40,203 bases of DNA from Polysphondylium violaceum (lineage: Eukaryota; Evosea; Eumycetozoa; Dictyosteliales; Dictyosteliaceae). The stretch is taken from positions 1-40,203 of the forward strand of contig AJWJ01000186.1 of the NCBI GenBank assembly GCA_000277445.1, written 5' to 3'. A program made the position numbers and the translations under genes. This document shows positions 12,047 through 22,661 of this stretch, in pieces. The notes under the pieces are model-generated. The model saw only the letters and a program-made list of their open reading frames with translations, did no database searches and was not told the DNA's origin. Within the stretch, counting starts at the first letter, position 1. Every line of letters begins with the position of its first letter.

Positions 12047-13714
12047 ATGACAAACAGCTATGATAATGACAATATAGGTAATTTGCATACTCAACAATAA
12101 TATATTGGTGGTGTATATTGTTTTTTTGTTTTTTTTTTTGACAAATTTTAACATTTTTATCTAATTTTATCCCTTGTGGTAATAATATCTATATATATAT
12201 CAAAAAATAGTGAATGAAGAAACACCTATACTTGCTAAAAATGGAACAGCTACTGAAATTCAGGAGGAAAAACTTAGTTTTGCTCAGAGGTTTTTAGGTA
12301 TTTTTATTGTATGTATTCTGAATTGGTACAAGGTTTTTTGACCTAAAATGGATAAATCATTAATGATATTTCCTGTATTTTGACAAATAGGTTATCAGTA
12401 TTATGTTATTTATGGTTTCAACGGCGGAATTATCTCAGCACATTGTTGGAAACTCATATCAACAACCTTTTATGATTAGTAAGTGCATACAGAGATTGAT
12501 TTTTTTTGGATCAAGTTAGAATTCTAATTGTAGCATTTTTTATACTATTATAGTTTATTTTAATACAATGTATTTAATGTTTTCTATACCAATTGAGTTG
12601 GTCGTAATGAAAATTGGGTTGATTAAAGAAAAGTCCAAAAAGAATAACAAGATAAACAACAATACCTATAAATCAATTAATGACGATGACGATAATAGTA
12701 GTGTCGACAGTAATGGTGATTCTGGCAATAGCTGGAATGATTCTCTATGGACAAGATATAAAAAACAATTCCAGGTGGAAATTAGTTTAGACGAAAATGG
12801 AAAACAAGTCCAGAAAGGAACCTCAGTGAAACGAGTTTTGGTTACTTCGTTTTTTATGTGTATTTTATTTGTCACATTAAATTATATTTGGATGATGGGG
12901 TTGCCTTTATTAGAGGTCGGTACTTCATCTGCCCTTTATCGTATGTATAGCTTAGTCGAGAGATGTTAAATGATCATGTATTAACCATCTATCTATAGAG
13001 TCTGCCACTATATTCGTGTTCTTTTTTTCCATTATTATTTTAAAGGAAAAGATTACCGTACTTAAAGTGATTCCAGTTGTGTTGTTTATTGCCGGTGTTG
13101 TTGGAATTACAATCGCTGAATCGAGATCCAAAGCCCAAGATAGCGAGTATCCTCGAGCCACTTTGGGTATTGCTTTAATGCTTGTTTCTGCATCTTTGTG
13201 GGGTTTGTATGAAGTTTTGACAAACAAATTCTTTGGCCAAGCCAACAGAACAGTGGTCAATACATTCATAGGTTTGGTTGGGTTTTATAACATGTTTTTA
13301 GGTATACCTGTCATTGCAGTTTTAAATGCTATTAAATTTGAAATCCTTACATTTCCCTCACCTACTGTATTTGGCATGTTGGTCATCAACGGATTCCTTG
13401 GATTTGGATTAAACTATTTAATTAATTGGGGTCTTTCAGTGACCTCACCACTGTTTGTAAGATCCGGTGAACTGATGAGTATCCCATGTGCTATTGTGTT
13501 TGATATTGTTTTTAAACATGTCTCATTCCCATTAGTTGCCATTCCAGGGTTTCTTCTGGTTTGTGGAGGTTTCGTTTTGTCGCTCTATGTCGAAAACAAA
13601 CATAACAAGGAAATGTTATTGGAAGAGAAAAGATTAAAGCAAGAGAAAATTCAGAAACAACAACCAAATGTAGACCCACAACAACAACATTATAATTCTA
13701 ATATTATTGTCTAG
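12047..13714 (+). CDS. SLC35F-like transporter of the DMT superfamily, copy A
   Basis: Exons 12047..12077, 12211..12308, 12391..12478, 12554..12940 and 12999..13714 give 439 residues. It is a multi-pass membrane protein with about ten hydrophobic helices. The family pattern resembles SLC35F3/F4/F5: QPFMIIYFNTMYL at helix 2, the ALNYIW-type segment (TLNYIWMMGLP), the EGTSSALYQSATIF-like helix formed across an intron, a helix with LKEKITVLKV, and TSPLFVRSGELMSIP near the end. Tails face the cytosol and are charged or Gln-rich. Substrate is unknown; relatives include thiamine and nucleotide-sugar-type carriers, but family membership does not set substrate. Splice sites were checked against the downstream paralogue. 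The start is a short first exon of ten codons and is the least certain part. Confidence 0.85.
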
Positions 13715-14538
13715 GTTTGCTCGTACATCCCCACATGGAATTTTATCAACATAATAACTTCGGTTCAAACTTTTACACCTATTCTAATAGATATTCATTT
13801 ACAACACATAGTTTTTCATTCCTAGTATATAGCATTTGATTTACTTTGTGTGTTTGTATATCTACAACCACTAAATAATAAATAAATTATCGTACTCTCA
13901 AAAGAATTATTCTCCCAAAAAAAAAAGATATACCAAGCTTTTATTTTTATATTAGATTCTTTTTATAAAGAAAAGTGTTTATTTAGTGGATTCCCACCCG
14001 TGAAAAATTAAAATATTATTTTGACAAGATTCTTTTGTTCACATAAATTGAAACGTGGAGTCAAGATAAAAAACTAAAATACAAATAATAATAAGAAAAA
14101 TAAGAATTGTTTTTTTGGAGATTGGTGGTGATGATATGTATATCATGGTATATCACTGTTTATTAATAAAATCATTCTTGTCAAAATAGAATTTAGGATT
14201 AGTATATATTGTGGAATAGATATGAAAAGATCATCCATCCTCTCCTCTCCTTTTTCCATTTCCATTGCAAACTGTCTCTAATATCAACACTATATGGGAA
14301 GGTGGTGTGGGTGAAAAAAATAAATTTATCAGGATGAATAATATTTACTCAATAGATCTAATATTATAGTGTTAACCACACTTTTATAATTTCCTCAGTC
14401 ATGCAACATTATGATTTTTATATTTAATAAATGATGAAATTGTTGGTTTCCATTGTCTATACGCCACACACCAGTATCACTATCACCATAGCCCATCCAT
14501 TTAAATACCAATAAAACTACATATCTCAAATAATACCA
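13715..14538. other. Intergenic spacer between the two SLC35F paralogues, with a long inverted repeat
   Basis: These 824 bp hold no open frame worth calling. They are AT-rich and carry the 3' end of copy A and the promoter of copy B. A 13-bp perfect inverted repeat (14017-14029 with 14176-14188) is listed separately. Confidence 0.6.
14017..14188. repeat. 172-bp segment bounded by a 13-bp perfect inverted repeat
   Basis: TATTTTGACAAGA at 14017-14029 recurs as its reverse complement at 14176-14188. The arms are not simple sequence. The interior has no ORF. This could be a short non-autonomous DNA element, a long hairpin, or chance; no convincing target-site duplication is visible. Confidence 0.4.
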
Positions 14539-16042
14539 ATGGAAGCTATAAAATCACCTTCACCCATCCCACCTTCTTCCAGTTTCCTTTTTTCTCCAAG
14601 TCCACAAAATTTAAAAAAATCTAGGGAGCCATTAGCTAAAGTATATAGTACTCCAAAAAGTATGTTGTATCTAGTTCATTTTAAAAAATAATTTTATTAA
14701 TTCTCTATAAATAAAGTTCAAGTTTCCTTAAAAGATGTAGAATTAGAAACTATAGAAAAAGAAAAAAATGATAAACAAATAGAGCTAGAGGAAATCCAAG
14801 ATGAAAAAAAGAGTTTTTTTAAAAGATTTTTGGGGATATTTATTATTATTGCTGTAGCATTTTTTATGAGTACTAGTTCTGAATTCTCTGAATTTATTGT
14901 AAATGGAAATTATCCCAAACCTTTTATGCTTAGTATGTTTTTTAAAATAGTTGATAATATTAATCAAAATAGTTTTTTCAATGAAAATCTAATGTAAAAT
15001 CATTAATTAAATTATTTTAGTTTATTTTGGTACATTGTTCAACATACTTTCAGTACCAATCGAATTGATAGTATTGAAGGTTAAAAGATCAAAATTAAAA
15101 AAGACAGGAGCTGAGCCAACTGAATCTTTATTTAGAGAATATTACAATCAATTTGGAATCAAATACGAGGATAATGTTAAATTTGGAATGACAATTAAAA
15201 AATTTTTGATTGTTACTGTATTGTTAACAATACTTTTTGTGGCTTTAAATTATATATGGCTAAAAGCCTTACCAATGACCCAAGTAAGCACATCCAATGC
15301 TTTGTTCCAATCGGCAACTATATTTGTATTCTTTTTCTCTATTTTTATTTTAAAAGAAAAGGTAACCATTTTAAAAGTTGTTCCAATCGTGTTATTTATG
15401 GCTGGTGTGGTTGGAATCACTATAGCCGATAGTAATAAGTCTGATAAAGATGAAGAATATCCAAACTCAACATTAGGCGACATCCTAATGATCGTTGTTG
15501 CCGTGTGCTGGGCATTGTACGAAGTTTTGACAACTAAATTCTTTGGACAGGCAAACCGAACAGTGGTCAACACATATATTGCTGTTCAATCAATAACCTG
15601 CTTTGTGTTGGGTATTCCAGTATTAATTATCCTTCATTTCACAGGTGTCGAGACTCTTGCTCTACCATCTGGCAAAGTGTTTGGGTACATTTGTATAAAC
15701 TCTTTGGTTGGCTTCCTATTAAACTATTTAATTAATTGGGGTTTGAGTGTGACATCTCCATTATTTGTAAGATCTGGTGAGCTCATGACAATCCCAGCCA
15801 CCTTTTTATTCGATGTCATCTTTAAAAATATGTCTGTCAACTTGCTATCCCTTCCAGGGTTTGTATTGATTATCTTGGGTTTCATTTTATCCCTCTACGT
15901 GGAAAACAGACATCTCAAACAACAAGCAAAAAAAGATAAATTGGATAGAATGGAAAAGAAAAAAGCTCAACAACAAATGGATCTCGACGAAAAAGAAGGC
16001 AATGGGAAAGAAAATGAAATACCTCTTGAAATGCAAGCTTAG
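14539..16042 (+). CDS. SLC35F-like transporter of the DMT superfamily, copy B
   Basis: Exons 14539..14659, 14717..14932 and 15021..16042 give 452 residues. It is a tandem paralogue of the gene upstream, aligning along its length: KPFMLIYFGTLFNI, ALNYIWLKALPMTQVSTSNAL, LTTKFFGQANRTVVNT, NYLINWGLSVTSPLF and RSGELMTIP are shared with few changes. It has about ten transmembrane helices, a Ser/Pro-rich N-terminus, and a highly charged C-terminal tail. Two of copy A's four introns are absent here. The function is probably carriage of a small organic cofactor or nucleotide-type solute across an internal or plasma membrane, inferred from the family only. Confidence 0.88.
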
Positions 16043-16348
16043 GCGAACTAATATACAGATGATACATATTTTAAAACTTGCTCTTTATATCAAACAGTGT
16101 AGTTTTAAAGCTTTTCCCTCTCTGCAACACATGGCTAATAAAATAAAATGTAAAATTGTTGTTGTTGTTAAAACATACTATTATGATGTTGTTTATTTAA
16201 ATAATATTATTGCATTGTGAATATATACCCAACAGCAGCAGCAGCAATTGTCACAATCAGGACATGTAAAACGTAATATACGGCTACTATGTCCCTGATA
16301 GTTTAAATGGAATTGTGGAGCATGGGTAAAGATAAGACTTGTCTCTAA
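16043..16348. other. Convergent spacer, nothing recognised
   Basis: These 306 bp lie between the 3' ends of SLC35F copy B (+) and the cupredoxin gene (-). There is a short GCA triplet run near 16234-16245. No gene, and no terminator motif beyond A/T-rich sequence. Confidence 0.6.
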
Positions 16349-17053
16349 CTAAGAGAAAATAAAAAAGATGAAAAAACCAATGATACATGCAAAGAGAAGA
16401 GACAAAAATGGTCTTTTTGAACTTGAACTATCTGTGTCTAAAATGCTAGAATATGACGAGGAAGAGGACAAAACCTTGATTGTTCCTCTCATAGTATCAG
16501 GATTATATTTACAATGATAACTATGATAACCTTCTCTGGTAAAAGTCATTGAATATCTTTTCTTTAAATATGAACGACTTGTCATAATAGGTGAATTTAA
16601 TATAATGTTTTGATCAAATTCAGTGTTTTTGTCGTTGTTGTCTAATGTTACAGGATTATTATTATTGTTGTTGTTGATTTGTATATCTATTTTTGATCTA
16701 AAGGGTACAGAGGTGACTGTATGATAATCACCATCTGATGTTATCCATGTTACTGTGTCGCCCACCGATATAGTGATATTTGACTCGACTGGATTATTCC
16801 ACTCTATATAAATTGTTGAACCTATAGATACAGATAAGATAATGTTAGTATTAGTATACCCATGACACTACTATCTGTTACCCTGTAGTAAACCATGATA
16901 CATACCCTCTGTACGCTGAACATTTCCTAAAAAAGTAAAAAGAAATATTAAAATAGAGAGGTAGTAAATTGTTGTTGTTGTAGTTGATGATCGATGGGTC
17001 GCACTGGCACTGGTTCCTTGAACAGAAACTTGATGATCAAAACAACGAGTCAT
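16349..17053 (-). CDS. Small secreted or GPI-anchored cupredoxin-like protein
   Basis: Exons on the minus strand are 17053..16906 and 16821..16349, giving 206 residues. Residues 29-43 form a hydrophobic stretch that looks like a signal peptide with a long N-terminal region. A single cupredoxin (blue-copper fold) domain follows: VGDTVTWITSDGDYHTV (residues 69-85) and the closing HSYHCKYNPDTMRGTIKV. The layout resembles amicyanin or plastocyanin: His83 and Cys153 sit where copper ligands sit, and Met160 is near the axial position, but the usual second His (Cys+3) is Asn156. An Asn-rich insert lies around 97-105. A Ser-rich linker and a final run of about 20 hydrophobic residues suggest a GPI-attachment signal or tail anchor. 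Redox activity is therefore doubtful. The join is phase 1 and restores a continuous domain. Confidence 0.8.
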
Positions 17054-18366
17054 ATTTATTTATATTAAATAATATATAAATGTGATGTGGGGGTGTTTTT
17101 GCTTAGCTGGTTTGTGGAGTATGTAATCTGTGAATATACAATAAAAATAGAAAAAAAATAAAATAGTGCGGTGTGTCAAAAACTAGAATGGAATAGAATG
17201 CTGGACAAAAAAAATCTAAAAAAAACTATTTTATTGGTCGTGCCTACGAAAAAAAAAAAATCTGATCACTTTTTTTTTTTTTGTAATATTTATTTTTTTT
17301 TATTTTTATTTTTTTTGAATTTTTATGGCGCCAATTAATTGTCTGGGTGTCAGTTGTGAATATGAATACAACAGTATACTTTACCATACAACAATAAAAT
17401 ATATATATATCTTATATGAAGAGGATAAATTAATTTAATAATACTGCATGTATGTTGATCTATCATATCTCGATTATGTTAGAAAGTGCTTGTGCTCTGA
17501 AAAGACTATCTGTTTGTACAACATCCAGCTTTACTTGAAAGTAATAAACCAACGCCCCAAAACAGAGATGGTGCTACAAGCAATAAAAAATGGACCTCAT
17601 AAAAAATCGATTTCTTTTTTTAGTCTATTTTTATCATTTTCTTTTCACAACTTATCAAAAGAAAACTACCTTCCAATTTTGTTTGGTGGGTGGGGTCTAA
17701 AAATGAATTTCTGAATTTAAAATGAATCCCAAAAAAAAAAAAGGATAAAAAAAAAAATAATTTACACAAAAAATATTTGTATACAAATATGTGTGTACAA
17801 AAAGATATATTGTGTGAATATACTTTAATGAACAATAGTAATACTAATAGTACTAATAATAATCATAATACATCTATTACAATTAATTGTATGTAGTCTG
17901 TAATATTGAAATACAAAAACAATCCTCATTAATCTAATCCATCTCTGGATCTGTAATGTTGATAAATACTTTACCGGTACACCACACACCGCACAGCATT
18001 ACTAACACTCTATCCATTTTTATTCACACCTTTACCACAACATTAAATACCACTACCACCACACTCACCCCATTCCATCCATCCCTCCATCCATTTAATT
18101 CATCCATCCACAAATAATATTCTTTTTTCCAAAAAAAGAAAAAACAGACTCCATCCCTCTCCTCAATACATACACTACGTGTGTGGTAAATGTGTGAGTG
18201 TGTATGTTTGCAAGTGTCTACGCTATATAAATTATATATATAGAGCCAAACCAGTGGTGTGAAGATTAAAATTAATTTTATTTAGTCTAAAATAAGGAAA
18301 AAATTAAACAATTAAAATAGTAATAGATAATAATTATGGTCCCTTTCCATAATCACTAAAAATAAA
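17054..18366. other. Divergent intergenic region between the cupredoxin and CorA genes
   Basis: These 1313 bp hold poly-A/T runs (17205-17320), CCAT repeats (about 18070-18115) and an 18-bp perfect palindrome at 17773-17790. One 88-codon open frame (17448-17714) has a more complex first half but a low-complexity Phe/Ser-rich second half, and I do not call it. The flanks are presumed promoters for the two divergent genes. Confidence 0.55.
17773..17790. repeat. 18-bp perfect palindrome
   Basis: ATATTTGTATACAAATAT reads identically on both strands. It lies in the divergent region upstream of the CorA gene and could be a dimeric factor site or a cruciform-forming sequence. Confidence 0.6.
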
Positions 18367-19819
18367 ATGAAAAACAACAACAACAATAACAACAACAACA
18401 AAAACGGCAACACTCAAAAGGGCAGTGATGACTGCATTGGGATAGAGATAGAGATACTCGACCCAACAACAAATACTAGTAGTAATAGTAATAGTAATAG
18501 TAATAGCAGTAGTATTAAATCACCATCGTCCACCAATTCTTTAAATTCAACAGGTACAACCAATAGCTCATCGAGTGGAGAGCCCTTGATTGGTGATAGC
18601 TCAAGCTCGGTGTTTACCGCTACATCTGGCATAGACTCCTATGACATTAGCCAGTTCCCAAGAAGGGATAATATAGATAAAATATCAATGCTCAATAGCA
18701 ATCTAAAGAATGGCTGCAACAGCGCTATTCTCAGTAACAATCACCATCAGCCAAAATCCATTCACCACGATGTTTCATTCCAAAATATTCAATCGTCACT
18801 CTACTCCTCCCCATCGTCCCCTCCACTGGGCTCTCATCCAGGCTCACTCAACAACACCATAGACAACAGCAACAATCTCGTTGTTAGAAACATCAAAATC
18901 ATAAACAACCAAGACGATGTCTATCACCAGTACAGTTTGAGTGAGTTTATGGATTTCTCCAAAGAGCTGCTCGAGTCGAGAAAAGAGTCGATCAAGGGAA
19001 ACTTGTCGTCCTATGATTTGCAGTCGTACGAAACCAGCTCCAACCACCTCCACACGTCGACCCCCAAGGAACGAAAGCGACTCTCTAGCCACCAATACTG
19101 CTCGCCCATCAACACCTCGACATCAAACTTGAAAAACAGCACCAACCAGTTCCACTACAACAGCCACTACCAACAAAATGCCAATCACCATTACGGCAAC
19201 AACAACCACACCAACCAACCTGGCTACTTTTCGCCCTACTCGCATAGATCCTCATCATCGTCGACATCCCCTAGCGGCGCCAAAGAGGATAAAGAAAAGG
19301 TCTATTGGATCGATTTGGAGAACCTGAGCGAAGAGGAGATACTCAATATCTGCATACTCTACTCCATCCACCATCTCACCTTTGAAGACATCACCACCAA
19401 CGATTCATCCGAAAAGTGTGAAGAATTCTCAAACTATACCTTCATATCCACCACAGAGACAACCTACCATTCCAGCGAACTTGTACAATCGAGTATATTC
19501 ATGGTGTGTTTTAATACTTATATACTGGTATTCCATCAAAATCCTTTAGAGTCATTTGACCATGTCAGAGATTCTTTTCGTTATTTAGAAGATGCTGGTA
19601 TTCCATCTACATGCTGGGTGATATCGTCATTCTTTGACGCATTTAATGAACTCTACTCCTTTTATATCGACAATCTAATGGGTGAGGTTAATGTTTTGGA
19701 TGAATTTACATTGAATGGCGAGGTTGCTCAACATGAACTCTATGTCAGGCTTGGCAAAGCTACAAGAAAATCTACAAACTTGCTATCTTGGATTTTTATT
19801 AAAAGGTAAATTGATTGTA

Positions 19820-19854
<35 letters not shown>

Positions 19855-20351
19855 ATTTTAATATTAATACCAACACATCTAATATCAACATGATAGTGAT
19901 ATATTATCAGCGTTAATTAGACAATCTAAAACAAAAGAGTCTATGATATTTTTATCGAATATTAAAGATAGAACCATTAGATTAAAATTGAAAATCAAAT
20001 TGGCAGAAGAACTATTATCAAATATTAATTCAACTTATATTTCAAGAGTATGTAGAGTGACTTTTGACTCTGTTTTTATTGATATTCATTGAACTAACTC
20101 ATTATTATCAGGTTTCTCTAGTATTGAATGAAGAATCACATTTACTAAATATCAGTATGAGAAAATTTTCAAGTATGACTTTAATTTTCATGCCTCTCAA
20201 TTTAATTGCCGCTTTGATGGGTATGAATGTATTGATTCCAGGTTTTGTTGGTGACAATGACAATTACCACGGTTTTATTGGTATCATAACCGTGATGATG
20301 TGCATTGGTTGCGGTTTGGCAATGTTTTTCAAGAAGTTGGATTGGTTGTAG
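18367..20351 (+). CDS. CorA-type magnesium channel/transporter
   Basis: Exons 18367..19805, 19897..20047 and 20112..20351 give 609 residues. The first 300 or so residues are low-complexity (Asn, Ser, His, Pro) and probably cytosolic. The CorA domain starts at WIDLENLSEEE (about 314), with HHLTFEDI following. The C-terminus has the two CorA helices, with the signature GMN at residues 567-569 at the end of helix 1 (ALMGMNV) and helix 2 ending in a basic FFKKLDWL tail. CorA proteins form pentameric Mg2+ channels, and the GMN loop is the selectivity filter. The long N-terminal extension is more like the fungal Alr/Mnr2 type than bacterial CorA. Which membrane it sits in is not evident. Confidence 0.9.
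19821..19854. repeat. TTGA tetranucleotide repeat in a CorA intron
   Basis: About eight copies of a 4-bp unit (TTGA/GATT register) lie inside the first intron (19806..19896) of the CorA gene. It is a likely polymorphic microsatellite. Confidence 0.85.
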
Positions 20352-20798
20352 CATGTGTATGATTCATACATCATAGCTCTTTATAATTACAAATAAATAA
20401 TAACACACATTACCATCGATGACTCGACAAACAATCGTTGTTTATTAAATTATCTGAATCATGAATGATGCAACTATTTTTCAACCGTCCGGTGAAATCT
20501 ATCCCCATGTACAACATATGAAATCTCATGCCCCAGACATAGATTTTAGCCAAAAATAGTTTTTCAACTTTTTTATAATGGGGTGATCCATTTTTTCAAC
20601 CCCCAAAATCTAAAAGTTTGTGTGTGGGGCTGTGACGCTGCATCAATTCTTTTTTTTCTTTCTTTTTTTTTATTAAAATTTTATTTTAAATTTTTTCAAA
20701 ATGAACAGTCTGGTTTTCCTTGTGTGAGTTCTTTTTTTTTTTTTTTTCTAAATTAGTTTTATTCATTAAATCTATTGTATATATATATTTAAAAAAGA
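20352..20798. promoter_or_regulatory. Spacer and promoter upstream of PDI, with hairpins
   Basis: These 447 bp include a higher-complexity segment (20420-20645) with two predicted hairpins: an 8-bp stem at 20495-20502/20539-20546, and a GGGG/CCCC stem within 20579-20605. A T-rich leader then runs to the PDI start. This may be a structured RNA or just promoter DNA; no named element is recognised. Confidence 0.45.
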
Positions 20799-22529
20799 AT
20801 GAATAAATTCATTACTCTTTTAGTTGTATTAGGCTTATTAGCTGCCGCTTTTGTCCAAGCTCATCCAGGTCACGACCACGATCACGATCATGACCACGAT
20901 CACGATCACGATCACGACCACGCAGATCCAGACTCCAAAGTCATTGTATTAAATGAGAAAAACTTTGACAGCATTGTCAATGAACACGATGTCTCTTTAG
21001 TTATGTTTTTCGCCCCATGGTGTAAGTAGTGATGCATTGTCATGATGACAACATGTGATTGTTGTTGGTACATCGCGATATTAATATTCAGTAATAAAAT
21101 AGGCGGTCATTGTAAAAACTTGAAACCACACTACGAATCAGCTGCCAAGACTCTTGCCTCAAACAGCAAGATCGCCGTTGCCAAAGTTGATTGCACTGTT
21201 GAAGAAGCCCTTTGCAAGATCAACAAAGTTGAATATTTCCCAACTTTGGTTGTTTACAAGAATGGTAAAGCCTCACAATACGAAGGTGACAGAACTGCCG
21301 AAGATATTGTTCAATATTTAAAGGATGAATTATTACCACCCGTCACCAAGATTGCAAGTGAAAAGGAATTCGAAGAATTTACCAAAAACTCATTTGCCGT
21401 CATTGGTTTCTTTGACAACGACCACGATGACAGATACAAACAATATGAAACCATTGTTGGTTCCCTCAAAAAGAGTGCCAAATTTGGTGCTGTCGTAGCC
21501 AACGAAGCCTTACAAAAGGCCCACAACATCAAAGCCACCCCAGCCCTTGTCCTCTTTAGAACCTTTGACGAACCAAAGGTTGAATTCACTGGTGAGTTCA
21601 ACACTGACGCCATCGAATCTTTTGTCCGTGGAAACTCTGTTCCATTATTAGGCGAAATCAACCGTCAAACCTACAAGAAATACGAGTCTATCAAATCCCC
21701 ATTGGCCTACCTCTTTGTCAAGGGTGATGCTGACAACAAAGCCACCTTTGAACAAGTTTCCAAGATTGCCAAGAAACAACAAGGCAAAATTGTTTTCTGT
21801 TGGGTTGATGTCAACAAGTTTGTCCAACAAGCCACCTACATGGGTCTCAGCGGCACTGTCGTTCCATCCCTCTCTATCGAATCCATCGCCACCAAATCCA
21901 AATACAACTTTGACGAATCTGCCGAATGGACCGAAGAAGCCGTCGACAAATTTGTCGCCTCTGTCGCCGACGGTAGCGCCTCTCCATTTGTCAAATCCAA
22001 GCCAGTTCCAGAAACCAACGACGAAGACGTCAAGGTTGTCGTCGGTAAATCCTTTGCCGACATTGTTTTGGATGAATCCAAAGATGTCTTTATCGAATTT
22101 TATGCCCCATGGTGCGGTCACTGCAAGAATTTAGAACCAATCTACAAAAAGCTCGGTGCCTTCCTCAAAGACGTTAAATCTGTTGTCATTGCCAAACTCG
22201 ACAACACTGAAAACGACGTTCCATCAAACATTGAAATCCAAGGTTATCCAACCCTCATGCTCTTCAAAGCTGGTGACAAGGAAAACCCAGTCGTCTATGA
22301 TGGTCTCAGAGAAAACTATGTAAATCTTGCCCAATTCATTCAAAAACACGCTTCCACTTCCTTTGAATTACCAGCTGTCCCAGAAGGTGATGCCGCTGCT
22401 GAAGAACCAGAACAAGAAGAAGAAGAAGAATATGAAGAAGAAGAAGAAGATGAAGAAGAATATGAAGAAGAAGAAAGTGAAGTTGAACCAACTCCAGTTA
22501 AAACCACCACTAAACATGATGAACTTTAA
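20799..22529 (+). CDS. ER protein disulfide isomerase (PDI) with HDEL signal
   Basis: Exons 20799..21021 and 21103..22529 give 549 residues. A signal peptide (about 1-21) is followed by a His-Asp repeat (about 22-41), then the usual a-b-b'-a' order. The first active site, APWCGHC (Cys75/Cys78), is completed across the intron; the second is at Cys412/Cys415 (APWCGHCKNL). The C-terminus has a Glu-rich, probably calcium-binding tail and ends in HDEL, an ER retrieval signal. It catalyses disulfide formation and exchange in the ER lumen. Codon use is GC-richer than in neighbours, as expected for a highly expressed gene. It is likely the orthologue of a Dictyostelium PDI, possibly Pdi2, but I do not assign the symbol. 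Confidence 0.96.
20865..20923 (+). repeat. His-Asp codon repeat in PDI
   Basis: Alternating CAC/CAT and GAC/GAT codons encode about eight His-Asp pairs just after the signal peptide. Synonymous codons are mixed, so the repeat is kept at the protein level and is not a perfect DNA repeat. Confidence 0.9.
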
Positions 22530-22661
22530 ATTGGTTTAAATAAATAATTAAATGATATAAATAATAATAAGATAATAATAATAGCAACACGATTGATATT
22601 CTACTCTTTTGCATATATACTGTAGTAATATTAGGTTTGTTTATTTAAATGGATTGATTTA

